This document shows positions 18,386 through 28,203 of a stretch of 64,000 nucleotides of DNA, in pieces. The stretch comes from Bacteroidota bacterium. GTDB lineage: Bacteria; Bacteroidota; Bacteroidia; SXHM01. The stretch spans positions 1 through 64,000 of the forward strand of contig CANJWH010000003.1 in NCBI GenBank assembly GCA_947478465.1. The letters are read 5' to 3'. The notes under the pieces are model-generated. The model was not told the DNA's origin and did not search any database. It worked only from the letters and a program-made list of their open reading frames with translations. Numbering within the stretch: the stretch's first letter is position 1; each line of letters begins with the position of its first letter. A program made the position numbers and the translations under genes.

Positions 18386-18508
18386 AAATAAAAAAGGAAT
18401 TTGACTTTAGTACGAAGGCAAACGGTTAAAGTTTACCTTTATAAGTCAAATTCCTTTCTTCACGAAAAGAATGTATGTCTTGTTGAAGAGTTAAGCGAGT
18501 GCTTATTA

Positions 18509-18706
18509 CTAAGCCTCTTCTTCTGCTCTTCTAAGGCCTTGAACGTAAACGGCCTTTTTTATTTCGGTTCTTCTTTTAACCGAAGGCTTTGTAAATTGTT
18601 GTCTTTCACGAAGTTCTTTAACAACAGCAGTTTTTTCAAACTTACGTTTAAACTTCTTAAGAGCTCTTTCAATGTTTTCGCCTTCTTTGATAGGAATTAC
18701 TAGCAT
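18509..18706 (-). CDS. rpsU: 30S ribosomal protein bS21
   Basis: MLVIPIKEGENIERALKKFKRKFEKTAVVKELRERQQFTKPSVKRR. Confidence 0.96.
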   Translation of the reverse strand: MLVIPIKEGENIERALKKFKRKFEKTAVVKELRERQQFTKPSVKRRTEIKKAVYVQGLRRAEEEA

Positions 18707-18733
18707 GTTTTTATCTTTTTTTTAAAACGGGCT

Positions 18734-18763
18734 GCAAAGATAGAAAAAGGTTTTTAATCACAA
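18734..18763 (-). promoter_or_regulatory. rpsU promoter (-33 TTG, 18-nt spacer, -7 TATCTTTGC)
   Basis: Reverse strand TTG at 18763-18761 and TATCTTTGC at 18742-18734. Confidence 0.6.
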
Positions 18764-18798
18764 AATCGGTTTCAATATTAATTTAGCCGCTTCTTGAA

Positions 18799-20904
18799 AT
18801 GGCAGGAACTTTTTTAGAAACCCCGATAGAATACCTCAAAGGAGTTGGTCCGGAGCGCGGCAAATCGTTAAGGGCCGAGTTGAGCATTGAATGCTTTGCC
18901 GACCTGCTTTCTTATTATCCCTTCCGCTATGTTGACCGTACTAAGTTTCATAAAACCACAGAGTTGGATGCCGATATGCCTTATGTGCAGTTGAAAGGCA
19001 AAATAATTTCAATGGAAGTAATTGGGAAAAGTCGTCCACAAAGGTTAGTTGCTGTTTTTAAAGATGATTTCGGTAAAATTGATTTGGTCTGGTTCCAGGG
19101 AATAAAATGGGTTAAAAATTCAATCAAGCCCGGAACTGAATATGTGATTTTTGGGAAACCAACGGTTTTTAACGGGAAGTTCAATATCGCACATCCTGAA
19201 GTAGATGAAGTGAATGAAGAAAACCTGAAACTGCAAAGCGCCTTGCAGGCCATGTATAACAGCACAGAAAAGCTGAAACTGAAAGGACTGGATAGTCGTG
19301 GGATTTCAAAACTTGTTCGTGCACTTATGCAAACCAGTGATAATAAAATTCCTGAAAATCTGCCTGTTGAAATTATTAACAGCAACCATTTTATTTCAAG
19401 GGGAAGTGCTTTTTATCAAATTCATCTTCCTGCAAATCCAGAGCTGCTTAAAAAAGCAGAATTACGTTTGAAATTTGAAGAGCTTTTTTACATACAGTTG
19501 ATGTTGTTGCGCCAGAAAGCAATCAACCAGAAAATATATCACGGTTTCAGGTTTGGCAGTATTGGCGAACATTTCAATGCGTTTTTTAAAAATAACCTTC
19601 CGTTTGAATTAACAAATGCGCAGAAACGGGTTTTAAAAGAAATTCGTTCAGATGTTGGTTCCGGAAAACACATGAATCGCCTTTTGCAGGGCGATGTAGG
19701 AAGCGGAAAAACAATTGTTGCGCTGATGACTATGCTTATGGCATTGGATAACGGTTTTCAAGCTTGTCTGATGGCACCAACCGAAATTCTGGCGGTTCAG
19801 CATTTTGAAAGCATTACTGCACTTCTGAAAGGCATGAATATAAAAGTGGGTTTGCTCACAGGCTCTTCAAAAGGTTCAGCACGGAAGCAAATTCATGAAC
19901 AGTTGCTTTCAGGTGAAATGCATATTTTACTGGGAACCCATGCCTTAATTGAACCAATTGTTCAGTTTAAAAATTTAGGGATGGTAGTGGTTGACGAGCA
20001 GCATCGTTTTGGAGTGGAGCAGCGCGCCAAACTTTGGAGAAAAAATGTCAACCCACCCCATGTGTTGATTATGACTGCAACACCGATTCCACGAACGTTG
20101 GCAATGACACTTTATGGCGATCTTGATGTTTCAGTTATTGATGAATTGCCACCGGGGCGTCAACCGATAAAGACCATTCATCTTTTTGATTCAAACCGGT
20201 TGAAAATTCATGGGTTCATGAAAGAACAAATTAAGTTGGGAAGACAGATTTATGTGGTATATCCGTTGATTGAAGAGTCTGAAAAAATGGATTACAAAGA
20301 TCTGATGGAAGGTTATGAAAGTATGTTGCGTGCTTTTCCGCGACCTGAATATCAGGTGAGCGTTGTGCATGGAAGAATGACTGCAAAAGACAAAGATTTT
20401 GAGATGCAACGTTTCCAAAAAAATCAAACTAATATCATGGTAGCAACAACGGTAATCGAGGTTGGTGTAAATATTCCCAATGCTTCGGTAATGGTGATTG
20501 AAAGCGCGGAACGTTTCGGACTTTCGCAGTTGCATCAGTTGCGCGGAAGGGTTGGTCGCGGTGCCGATCAGAGTTATTGTATGTTGGTTACATCGTTCAA
20601 ACTTTCTGCCGATGCAAAATTGCGTTTAGAAACCATGTGCAAAACCAATGATGGTTTTGAAATTGCAGATGTTGATTTGCGTTTGCGCGGACCAGGCGAT
20701 TTGGCAGGAACGCAGCAAAGCGGACTTCCCGATTTTAAAATTTCAAACATTGCAACGGACGGTGCAATTCTTACTGAGGCGCGAAACGCAGCGTTAAAGA
20801 TTCTGGAAGACGACCCGCAATTTTCACAACCCAAAAACAATGTGATTGCTTTGTATTTGAATTTTATCAATCGCAATAAACAGGACTGGGCGAGGATTTC
20901 ATGA
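18799..20904 (+). CDS. recG: ATP-dependent DNA helicase RecG
   Basis: TPIEYLKGVGPERGKSL, LLQGDVGSGKTIVA, DEQHRFGVEQR, TATPIPRTLAMTLYGDLD, ESAERFGLSQLHQLRGRVGRG. Confidence 0.97.
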   Translation: MAGTFLETPIEYLKGVGPERGKSLRAELSIECFADLLSYYPFRYVDRTKFHKTTELDADMPYVQLKGKIISMEVIGKSRPQRLVAVFKDDFGKIDLVWFQGIKWVKNSIKPGTEYVIFGKPTVFNGKFNIAHPEVDEVNEENLKLQSALQAMYNSTEKLKLKGLDSRGISKLVRALMQTSDNKIPENLPVEIINSNHFISRGSAFYQIHLPANPELLKKAELRLKFEELFYIQLMLLRQKAINQKIYHGFRFGSIGEHFNAFFKNNLPFELTNAQKRVLKEIRSDVGSGKHMNRLLQGDVGSGKTIVALMTMLMALDNGFQACLMAPTEILAVQHFESITALLKGMNIKVGLLTGSSKGSARKQIHEQLLSGEMHILLGTHALIEPIVQFKNLGMVVVDEQHRFGVEQRAKLWRKNVNPPHVLIMTATPIPRTLAMTLYGDLDVSVIDELPPGRQPIKTIHLFDSNRLKIHGFMKEQIKLGRQIYVVYPLIEESEKMDYKDLMEGYESMLRAFPRPEYQVSVVHGRMTAKDKDFEMQRFQKNQTNIMVATTVIEVGVNIPNASVMVIESAERFGLSQLHQLRGRVGRGADQSYCMLVTSFKLSADAKLRLETMCKTNDGFEIADVDLRLRGPGDLAGTQQSGLPDFKISNIATDGAILTEARNAALKILEDDPQFSQPKNNVIALYLNFINRNKQDWARIS

Positions 20905-20947
20905 TTTGAAAAATATTCGTTTAGATTTGTCAAAACTAATTTCCCCC

Positions 20948-22270
20948 ATGAAAAAATTACTTACACAATCACTCATTCTTCTTGGTCTGTTTTTTATTAC
21001 AGGACATTTTTCGTCATGCAAAAAAGACGACTGTGATCACGATTCAATTCCACAGAACGAAGTATGCAAAACGAGTAATCTTCCCGTAGTGATGGTGCAT
21101 GGTTTTCTTGCTTCGGGTGACACCTGGGCCAATCATGCCATGCGTTTCAGAGAGAACGGATATGAATCAACTCAGTTATATGCATTTGACTGGAATACAT
21201 TAAGCCAAAGCGGAAATGAAGCTTTACTGGATGCATTTATTGATGAAGTTTTGGCAGCAACGGGTGCCAGTCAGGTAGATTTAATTGGCCACTCTGCCGG
21301 TGGCGGTTTGGGTTATACCTATTTAAATGATAGCACACGTGCTGCAAAAGTTGCACACTATGTTCACGTTGCCAGTTCAGTTCAACCGGGACCTGCGGGT
21401 ACAAATGGTGAAATACCTACTTTAAATTTATGGAGTGAAGATGATGAAATTGCTGCCGGAGGTGATATTACCGGAGCAACCAATGTAAAACTTGTTGGTG
21501 CTGATCATTATCAGGTAGCAACAAATGCAGAATCATTTGCTTCAATTTTTTCTTTTCTCAATGAAGGTAAAACAGCTTGCGTTACTTCTATAGTTGCTGA
21601 AGAGCCTGTTCAACTTTCCGGGCGTGTTGTTACCTTGGGCGAAAATACACCACTTCTAGCTGCAAGTGTTGAAATCTATGAAGTTTCTGCTGCTACCGGT
21701 TTCAGGGTTTCAACTTCACCTGAAACTATCTTAACAACAGACAGCAAAGGTTACTGGGGACCATTTGCCGCAAAATCAAATACAAACTATGAGTTTCGTG
21801 TGGTAAGTGCTGATCCAGCTGACAGAGTTGTGCACTATTATCGTGAAGGAGCAATCCGCTCTAATAAGTTTGTTTATCTGCGCACCTTTCCTCCTGCGGG
21901 TTCAACTATTGCATTGCTTTTAAATGGTGTTCCTGAAAACACCAATCAAAGCGCAGTTGTTGTATTTTCTTCCAGCCAGGCAGTGGTAAACGGAAGGGAT
22001 TCGCTTTCATCCGGTGGTGTTGATTTGTCTTCTGCGCAATATGCTTCACCTGCAAAAACCGCTATTGCCTATTTTCTTTATGATGATGGCGACAGCCAAA
22101 CCAGTGGAAGCCCTGTTGGTTTTTTTGGTTCATTTTCTTTTTTGAACGGAGTGGATATCTTTTTTCCGGCAAGCCCGGAAACTACTATTCCTGTTTACTT
22201 TAACGGAAGAACATTGAATGTAAAAAACTGGGCTTCGGAAGAAGGAGTTATTGTTACGGTATTCGATTAA
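20948..22270 (+). CDS. Secreted alpha/beta-hydrolase (lipase-like) with C-terminal carbohydrate-binding/transthyretin-like region
   Basis: MKKLLTQSLILLGLFF signal; VVMVHGFLASGDTW, DLIGHSAGG; start trimmed from TTG 20906 to ATG 20948. Confidence 0.85.
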   Translation: MKKLLTQSLILLGLFFITGHFSSCKKDDCDHDSIPQNEVCKTSNLPVVMVHGFLASGDTWANHAMRFRENGYESTQLYAFDWNTLSQSGNEALLDAFIDEVLAATGASQVDLIGHSAGGGLGYTYLNDSTRAAKVAHYVHVASSVQPGPAGTNGEIPTLNLWSEDDEIAAGGDITGATNVKLVGADHYQVATNAESFASIFSFLNEGKTACVTSIVAEEPVQLSGRVVTLGENTPLLAASVEIYEVSAATGFRVSTSPETILTTDSKGYWGPFAAKSNTNYEFRVVSADPADRVVHYYREGAIRSNKFVYLRTFPPAGSTIALLLNGVPENTNQSAVVVFSSSQAVVNGRDSLSSGGVDLSSAQYASPAKTAIAYFLYDDGDSQTSGSPVGFFGSFSFLNGVDIFFPASPETTIPVYFNGRTLNVKNWASEEGVIVTVFD

Positions 22271-22360
22271 ATTTTTTCTGTAAGAAAAAATATTTTTTTG
22301 GCTTTGCACAATATCTGAAAATAATGTGCGTTAGACCTATATAACTAATAACACAAAGCC

Positions 22361-23005
22361 ATGCAAAAACTAATTATCATCATTGCCATGGCGCTGGTAA
22401 GTTACCAGGCGCAGGCACAGAAAAGCGCAGCCGACAAGCATCTTGCCGGAGGTGGAGATTTTGATTTAGGAATGCGAACCTCTGTAAGTTTTTTTAACGA
22501 TGCAGGTTACGTTGGTCAGGGAGTAGGGGGGCAATTTAGATTACGTTTCCTTGAACGTTTGAATACTGAATGGTATGCCGACATTCTTGCCACTAACATT
22601 GGAAATGTAGGAACAAGAAAAGATATGCATATTGGATGGAGCGTGATGTTTTACATGTTTAACACCGAACGGGTAAAAGGGAAATTCACTCCTTATATTA
22701 TAGCAGGACATTGTTTTGACGGTTCGCATGTATTTGAAAACCGCGACCATTCCAACTCAGGAAAAATAAACAGTTCGGCTGTGCAAATGGGATTGGGAAC
22801 TTCTTATAACATCACTGATAATTTTGATCTTACGCTTACCTGTCAATATATGAATCATTTGGGCGGACATATGCACAGCGAGATTTATACAGACCCTGAG
22901 GGTTATAAACGGTTGAACATTGAGCGTTCGTCAAAAACCGATTTTGATGGGCACCTGTTGGTGAATTTAAGTTTGAATGTGAAACTGTTTGATTTCTGGA
23001 AGTAG
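22361..23005 (+). CDS. Outer-membrane beta-barrel-like protein
   Basis: Signal peptide, alternating amphipathic strands, C-terminal LLVNLSLNVKLFDFW. Confidence 0.65.
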   Translation: MQKLIIIIAMALVSYQAQAQKSAADKHLAGGGDFDLGMRTSVSFFNDAGYVGQGVGGQFRLRFLERLNTEWYADILATNIGNVGTRKDMHIGWSVMFYMFNTERVKGKFTPYIIAGHCFDGSHVFENRDHSNSGKINSSAVQMGLGTSYNITDNFDLTLTCQYMNHLGGHMHSEIYTDPEGYKRLNIERSSKTDFDGHLLVNLSLNVKLFDFWK

Positions 23006-23053
23006 TTTTATTTTTAATAGAAGAACGACTAATAACCTTTAAAATTAGAAATC

Positions 23054-23674
23054 ATGAAACGAATAATCATATTAATACTTGCAATTGCAGCTGCTAAGTT
23101 TGCTTTTTCGCAGAACGATAATCCTAAGATAAAATACCACCACATGTTGCGTGACGGGTTAAGCTTTGCCCCCGGATTTATGGTAAACGGTATGACCAAC
23201 GCTTATATCAGCGGTGTGCTCGAATACTACATTGCCGACCATGTATCCATTTCATCCACTGCTTACTACTTTCTCAATTCGCGCAAAGAAGCCTTGCCTG
23301 AAATGGCTGAGTTGAAAATGAATCATCAGCTTTACACAGGTGTGCAATACCATTTGTTGAAAGACAAAGCCTTTGATCCTTACATTGGTTTGGAGCCGGG
23401 TTTCGCACTTACACAAACAAGGGCTGCATATCCGGTCAATATTGAAAATCCTTCTGTAACCCAAATAAAAGATTCAAATATTTCAATGAACCCTATGCTT
23501 TCTTTAGATGCAGGTTTTAATGTGTATGCTGTAAAGTTTTTTCACCTGTTTGTGAATGTGCGCTACGCAACAGGTCGCCATTTGGGAGGACCAACTTCAT
23601 ATAATCTGAGTGAAATTACTACCAGTTTCGGGTTAGGTTTGAATGCTAACTTCTGGAATAAAAAGAAGAAATAG
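23054..23674 (+). CDS. Outer-membrane beta-barrel-like protein
   Basis: Signal peptide ending AFSQND; LSFAPGFMVNGMTNAYISGVLEYYIADHVSISSTAYYF barrel pattern. Confidence 0.65.
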   Translation: MKRIIILILAIAAAKFAFSQNDNPKIKYHHMLRDGLSFAPGFMVNGMTNAYISGVLEYYIADHVSISSTAYYFLNSRKEALPEMAELKMNHQLYTGVQYHLLKDKAFDPYIGLEPGFALTQTRAAYPVNIENPSVTQIKDSNISMNPMLSLDAGFNVYAVKFFHLFVNVRYATGRHLGGPTSYNLSEITTSFGLGLNANFWNKKKK

Positions 23675-23750
23675 AACGTGTGTTCATGATGTCGGAAGGC
23701 GTTGGGATTTATTCTCTGCGCCTTCTGTTTTTATGCGTTGGCTAATTTCT

Positions 23751-23759
23751 TAGCTTTGC
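23751..23759 (+). promoter_or_regulatory. -7 motif TAGCTTTGC upstream of ileS
   Basis: Exact TAnnTTTGC, 28 nt upstream of GTG 23788. Confidence 0.45.
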
Positions 23760-23787
23760 GCCTCTTTTTAAAAAAGAAGATAAACCA

Positions 23788-26700
23788 GTGTCAAAAAAAT
23801 ACCCCGAATACAAACAACTCGAACTTTCCAACATAGGCAAGGAAATGCTGGAGGTGTGGAAAAAAGAAGAAACTTTTAAGCAGAGTGTGGAAAGCCGCAA
23901 CGGTAAACCTGACTTTGTTTTTTATGAAGGGCCACCTTCTGCAAACGGGTTGCCCGGAATTCACCACGTTATGGCGCGTGCCATTAAAGATATTTTTTGC
24001 CGATACAAAACACTAAAAGGTTTTCGCGTAAAACGCAAAGCCGGTTGGGATACGCATGGTTTGCCAATTGAACTCTCCGTAGAAAAAACACTCGGCATCA
24101 CCAAAGAAGACATTGGCAAAAAAATCTCTGTTGAGGATTATAATAAAGCCTGCCGCAAGGAGGTGATGAAATACACCCATGTTTGGAACGACCTTACAGA
24201 GAAGATGGGTTATTGGGTGGATATGGAGCATCCGTATATCACCTACGAGAATGATTACATAGAAAGTGTGTGGTACTTGCTCAGCAAGTTTTACGAAAAA
24301 GGTTTGCTCTATAAAGGCTATACCATTCAACCGTATTCACCGGCAGCGGGAACTGGGTTGAGCACGCATGAGCTGAATCAGCCGGGGGCCTACAGAGATG
24401 TTAAAGACAGGACTGCGGTGGCAATGTTTAAAGCAGTAATCAATAATAACAATGCTTATTTTCTGGCATGGACAACCACACCATGGACATTGCCTTCAAA
24501 TACAGCTCTCGCAGTTGGAAAAAATATTGATTATGTTTTGGTGAAGACGTTTAGTCCGTTTACGTATCAAGCGGTTTCGGTTGTACTTGCGAAGGATTTG
24601 TTGGGGAAATATTTTCCGGAGAAAAATGCGGAACTGAAATTTGAAGAGTATAAAGAAGGAGATAAAAATATTCCGTTCGCTATTGTTGATGAATTTAAAG
24701 GAAGTGATTTAGAAGGTATTCGCTACGAACAGCTTTTACCCTTTGCACAACCCACAGATGGCGATGCTTTCAAAGTTGTGTTAGGTGATTTTGTAACTAC
24801 ATCGGATGGAACCGGAATAGTTCACATCGCTCCAAGTTTTGGTGCAGATGACTTTCGTGTTGCTAAACAAAATGGCATTGGTTCGCTGACCTTGGTTGAC
24901 AAACGGGGACGCTTTTTGCCGGAAGTAAAAGATGATGTTTTTCTATACGGTGAGGAATATGTGAAAGAAGCATATCTCAGCGATGAGGAAAAGAAAGCGG
25001 AGTTTCAGAAGCAGAAAAAAATTCTTGAAACCACAGGAAAAATAAAAGACCTGAAAGCATATTTAAGTGTTGACGAGCGTATTGTTTTGAAATTGCAGGA
25101 AGAAGGAAAATTATTTAAAAAAGAAACATACGAGCACAGCTATCCGCATTGCTGGAGAACCGATAAACCAGTGTTGTATTATCCGTTGGATTCGTGGTTT
25201 ATTAAAACCACTGCCATGAAAGATAAACTTATTGCGTATAATAAAACCATCAACTGGAAACCGGAAGCCACGGGTAGCGGGCGTTTCGGAAACTGGCTGG
25301 AAAATTTGGTGGACTGGAATCTTTCGCGTTCACGCTTTTGGGGAATTCCAATTCCTATCTGGAGAACGGAAGATGGAGCGGAAGAAAAGGTTATCAATTC
25401 AGTAGAGCAACTGAAAACTGAAATTGAAAAATCCGTGAAGGCAGGATTTGAAACATTGACTGATGTTCACGATCTACACAAACCATATATTGATAAAGTT
25501 GTGCTGGTTTCTGATTCTGGAAAACCAATGTATCGCGAATCTGATTTGATAGATGTGTGGTTCGACAGCGGCTCAATGCCTTACGCGCAGTTACACTATC
25601 CTTTTGAGAATAAAGAACTGATTGACGAGAAAAAATATTTTCCTGCCGATTTTATTGCAGAAGGAGTTGACCAAACGAGAGGCTGGTTCTTCACGCTTCA
25701 TGCGATTAGCGTAATGTTGTTTGATTCGGTTGCTTACAAAACAGTTGTCTCAAACGGTTTGGTTCTGGATAAGAACGGAAACAAAATGAGCAAGAGCAAA
25801 GGAAATGCTGTTGACCCGTTTGAAACGATTGAGAAATACAGTGCCGATGCAACGCGCTGGTATATGATTACTAACGCTCAGCCTTGGGATAACCTAAAAT
25901 TTGACACCGAAGGAATTGCTGAGGTGCAGCGGAAGTTTTTCGGAACGTTGCATAATACATATACGTTTTTCTCGCTGTATGCAAACATTGATAAGTTCAC
26001 TTATGCGGAAGAGGAAATTCCGGTTGAAGAAAGACCAGAGCTTGACAGATGGATTCTTTCGTTATTGAATTCATTGGTGAAAGATGTGGATGAGGCATTG
26101 GCAGATTACGAGCCAACAAAGGCGGGAAGAGCGATACAGGATTTTGTGACCGAGCATTTGAGCAATTGGTATGTCCGTTTGAGCCGCAGAAGATTTTGGA
26201 AAGGAGATTATACAAAAGACAAAATTTCGGGCTACCAGACAATTTACAAATGCTTGGAAACCATTGCCAAGCTTAGTTCACCTCTTGCACCTTTTTATGC
26301 TGACAAGATTTTCCGTGATTTGAATTTTGCAACAGGAAAAGACAATTCAGGTTCTGTTCATCTTTCTGATTTTCCAGTAGCAGATGAAAAAATAATCAAC
26401 AAGGAATTGGAAGCGCGGATGGAAGTTGCACAACGGATTTCTTCTCTGGTGTTATCGCTTCGTAAGGCTAGCAAGATCAGAGTTCGTCAGCCATTGAGCA
26501 GAATCATGGTTCCTGTTTTGAACGAAGAATTTCAACGCAACGTTGACGCAGTGAAAGATTTAATTTTGAGTGAAGTGAATGTGAAAGGGATTGAATTTCT
26601 TACCGATTCATCAGGAATATTGGTGAAGAAAATCAAACCGAATTTTAAATCGCTGGGACCAAAATTCGGAAAACACATGAAGGCGATTGCAGCCGAAGTA

Positions 26701-27156
26701 AACAAATTTGGGCAGGAACAAATTGCAGAAATTGAGCAGACCGGAAATTATAATCTGGAAATTGAAGGCGAAAAAATTCAACTTTCATTGGAAGATGTGG
26801 AAATCAGTTCGCAGGATATTCCTGGCTGGTTGGTAGCAAGTGAAGGCAAACTTACCGTTGCGTTAGACATTACTATTTCTGAAAAATTGCATGAAGAGGG
26901 AATTGCCCGTGAGTTTGTGAACCGCATCCAAAACATTCGAAAAGACAGAGATTTTAAGGTAACCGACCGTATCCGACTGAAAATGAAATCACACGAAGGC
27001 ATCAATTCGGCTATCCAAAGCAATTTAAATTATATTTGCACCGAAATTTTGGCGGAAAGCCTTGATATTGTGGATGAAATCAGCGCCACAGAAGGAGTTC
27101 CGGTGGATGTGGAGGAAAATCTATCCACGTTAGTTTCACTTAGTAATCTGAACTAA
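23788..27156 (+). CDS. ileS: Isoleucyl-tRNA synthetase
   Basis: PPSANGLPGIHHVMARAIKD (HIGH-like), NKMSKSKGNAVDP, 1122 aa; GTG start. Confidence 0.97.
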   Translation: MSKKYPEYKQLELSNIGKEMLEVWKKEETFKQSVESRNGKPDFVFYEGPPSANGLPGIHHVMARAIKDIFCRYKTLKGFRVKRKAGWDTHGLPIELSVEKTLGITKEDIGKKISVEDYNKACRKEVMKYTHVWNDLTEKMGYWVDMEHPYITYENDYIESVWYLLSKFYEKGLLYKGYTIQPYSPAAGTGLSTHELNQPGAYRDVKDRTAVAMFKAVINNNNAYFLAWTTTPWTLPSNTALAVGKNIDYVLVKTFSPFTYQAVSVVLAKDLLGKYFPEKNAELKFEEYKEGDKNIPFAIVDEFKGSDLEGIRYEQLLPFAQPTDGDAFKVVLGDFVTTSDGTGIVHIAPSFGADDFRVAKQNGIGSLTLVDKRGRFLPEVKDDVFLYGEEYVKEAYLSDEEKKAEFQKQKKILETTGKIKDLKAYLSVDERIVLKLQEEGKLFKKETYEHSYPHCWRTDKPVLYYPLDSWFIKTTAMKDKLIAYNKTINWKPEATGSGRFGNWLENLVDWNLSRSRFWGIPIPIWRTEDGAEEKVINSVEQLKTEIEKSVKAGFETLTDVHDLHKPYIDKVVLVSDSGKPMYRESDLIDVWFDSGSMPYAQLHYPFENKELIDEKKYFPADFIAEGVDQTRGWFFTLHAISVMLFDSVAYKTVVSNGLVLDKNGNKMSKSKGNAVDPFETIEKYSADATRWYMITNAQPWDNLKFDTEGIAEVQRKFFGTLHNTYTFFSLYANIDKFTYAEEEIPVEERPELDRWILSLLNSLVKDVDEALADYEPTKAGRAIQDFVTEHLSNWYVRLSRRRFWKGDYTKDKISGYQTIYKCLETIAKLSSPLAPFYADKIFRDLNFATGKDNSGSVHLSDFPVADEKIINKELEARMEVAQRISSLVLSLRKASKIRVRQPLSRIMVPVLNEEFQRNVDAVKDLILSEVNVKGIEFLTDSSGILVKKIKPNFKSLGPKFGKHMKAIAAEVNKFGQEQIAEIEQTGNYNLEIEGEKIQLSLEDVEISSQDIPGWLVASEGKLTVALDITISEKLHEEGIAREFVNRIQNIRKDRDFKVTDRIRLKMKSHEGINSAIQSNLNYICTEILAESLDIVDEISATEGVPVDVEENLSTLVSLSNLN

Positions 27157-27168
27157 AAAAGAGAAATT

Positions 27169-28194
27169 ATGGCAAAAAAATCTACCAAACCAGCAAAGAA
27201 AACAGCAAAACCGGCAGCTAAAAAAGGACCTGCTAAACCTGCTAAAAAAGCTGCTCCTAAAAAACCGGCATCTAAAAAGCCCGCACCTAAAAAAGTTGCT
27301 GCTAAGAAGCCTGTGAAAAAAGTTGCTGCGAAAAAACCCGCAGCTAAGAAACCTGCTCCTAAAAAAGTAGTGGCTAAAAAGCCGGCACCTAAAAAAATTG
27401 CACCAAAAAAACCAGTAAAAAAGGTAGTAGCAAAAAAGCCTGCAGCTAAGAAACCGGCACCTAAAAAAGTAGTAGCAAAAAAGCCTGTGAAGAAGGTTGT
27501 AGCTAAAAAAGTAGTAGCAAAAAAGCCTGTAAAGAAGGTTGTGGCTAAAAAAGTAGTTGCTAAACCAGTTGCAAAAAAACCTGAGCCTAAAAAGCCTGCA
27601 GCGAAACCAGTAGCAAAAGTAGTTGCAAAACCTGTAGTTGAAAAAGCAAAACCGGCTGCACCTGCACCAAAACAAGCACTTATAAAAACGGAACCTAAAA
27701 AATTATCGAAACCAGACAGACGCTCATATGAAGGTTCAATTGACCCGGACCCGATTCAAGCGCCAATAATTATACCCCAAGCACAGATTAAAGTCCCTAA
27801 AGGAGCTATGCAAGACAACGAAAACAGAGTTAGATATTCAGACAAAGAATTGGCAGAGTTTAAAGAAATTATTCTCAAAAAATTAGACGAGGCACGCAAG
27901 GACTATGAATTGCTGAAAGCCACTATTTCTCATAAAGACGACCACGGAACAGATGACACTTCTCCAACTTTCAAATTATTGGAAGATGGATCTGATGTAT
28001 TGTCAAAAGAAGAAAGCAATGCATTGGCTGTTCGTCAACAGAAATTTATACAAAGCCTGGAAAACGCACTTATCCGTATTCAAAATAAGACTTACGGAAT
28101 TTGCCGCGTTACCGGAAAACTGATTGGAAAAGACCGTTTGCGTGTTGTTCCCCATGCTACATTAAGCATTGAGGCGAAAAATATGCAAGGCTAA
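27169..28194 (+). CDS. DksA/TraR-like protein with long Lys/Ala/Pro-rich histone-H1-like N-terminal tail
   Basis: About 180 aa of AKKPAPKKVVAKKP repeats, then DksA-like coiled coil and YGICRVTGKLIGKDRLRVVPHATLSIEAK. Confidence 0.88.
   Translation: MAKKSTKPAKKTAKPAAKKGPAKPAKKAAPKKPASKKPAPKKVAAKKPVKKVAAKKPAAKKPAPKKVVAKKPAPKKIAPKKPVKKVVAKKPAAKKPAPKKVVAKKPVKKVVAKKVVAKKPVKKVVAKKVVAKPVAKKPEPKKPAAKPVAKVVAKPVVEKAKPAAPAPKQALIKTEPKKLSKPDRRSYEGSIDPDPIQAPIIIPQAQIKVPKGAMQDNENRVRYSDKELAEFKEIILKKLDEARKDYELLKATISHKDDHGTDDTSPTFKLLEDGSDVLSKEESNALAVRQQKFIQSLENALIRIQNKTYGICRVTGKLIGKDRLRVVPHATLSIEAKNMQG
27469..27552 (+). repeat. 42-bp in-frame tandem duplication (2 copies) in the DksA-like tail
   Basis: GTAGTAGCAAAAAAGCCTGTGAAGAAGGTTGTAGCTAAAAAA followed by the same unit with 2 substitutions. 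Confidence 0.9.
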
Positions 28195-28203
28195 AACCTG
28201 ATT

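Noticed and set aside
22271-22300. AT-rich inverted repeat ATTTTTTCTGTAAGAAAAAAT after the lipase gene
   Set aside because: Stem has almost no GC; could be a weak terminator but not distinguishable from AT-rich background.
27136-27675. 179-aa Cys/Phe/Arg-rich ORF on the minus strand
   Set aside because: It is the antisense translation of the AAA/GCT/CCT-rich repeat tail of the DksA-like gene; composition is an artefact.
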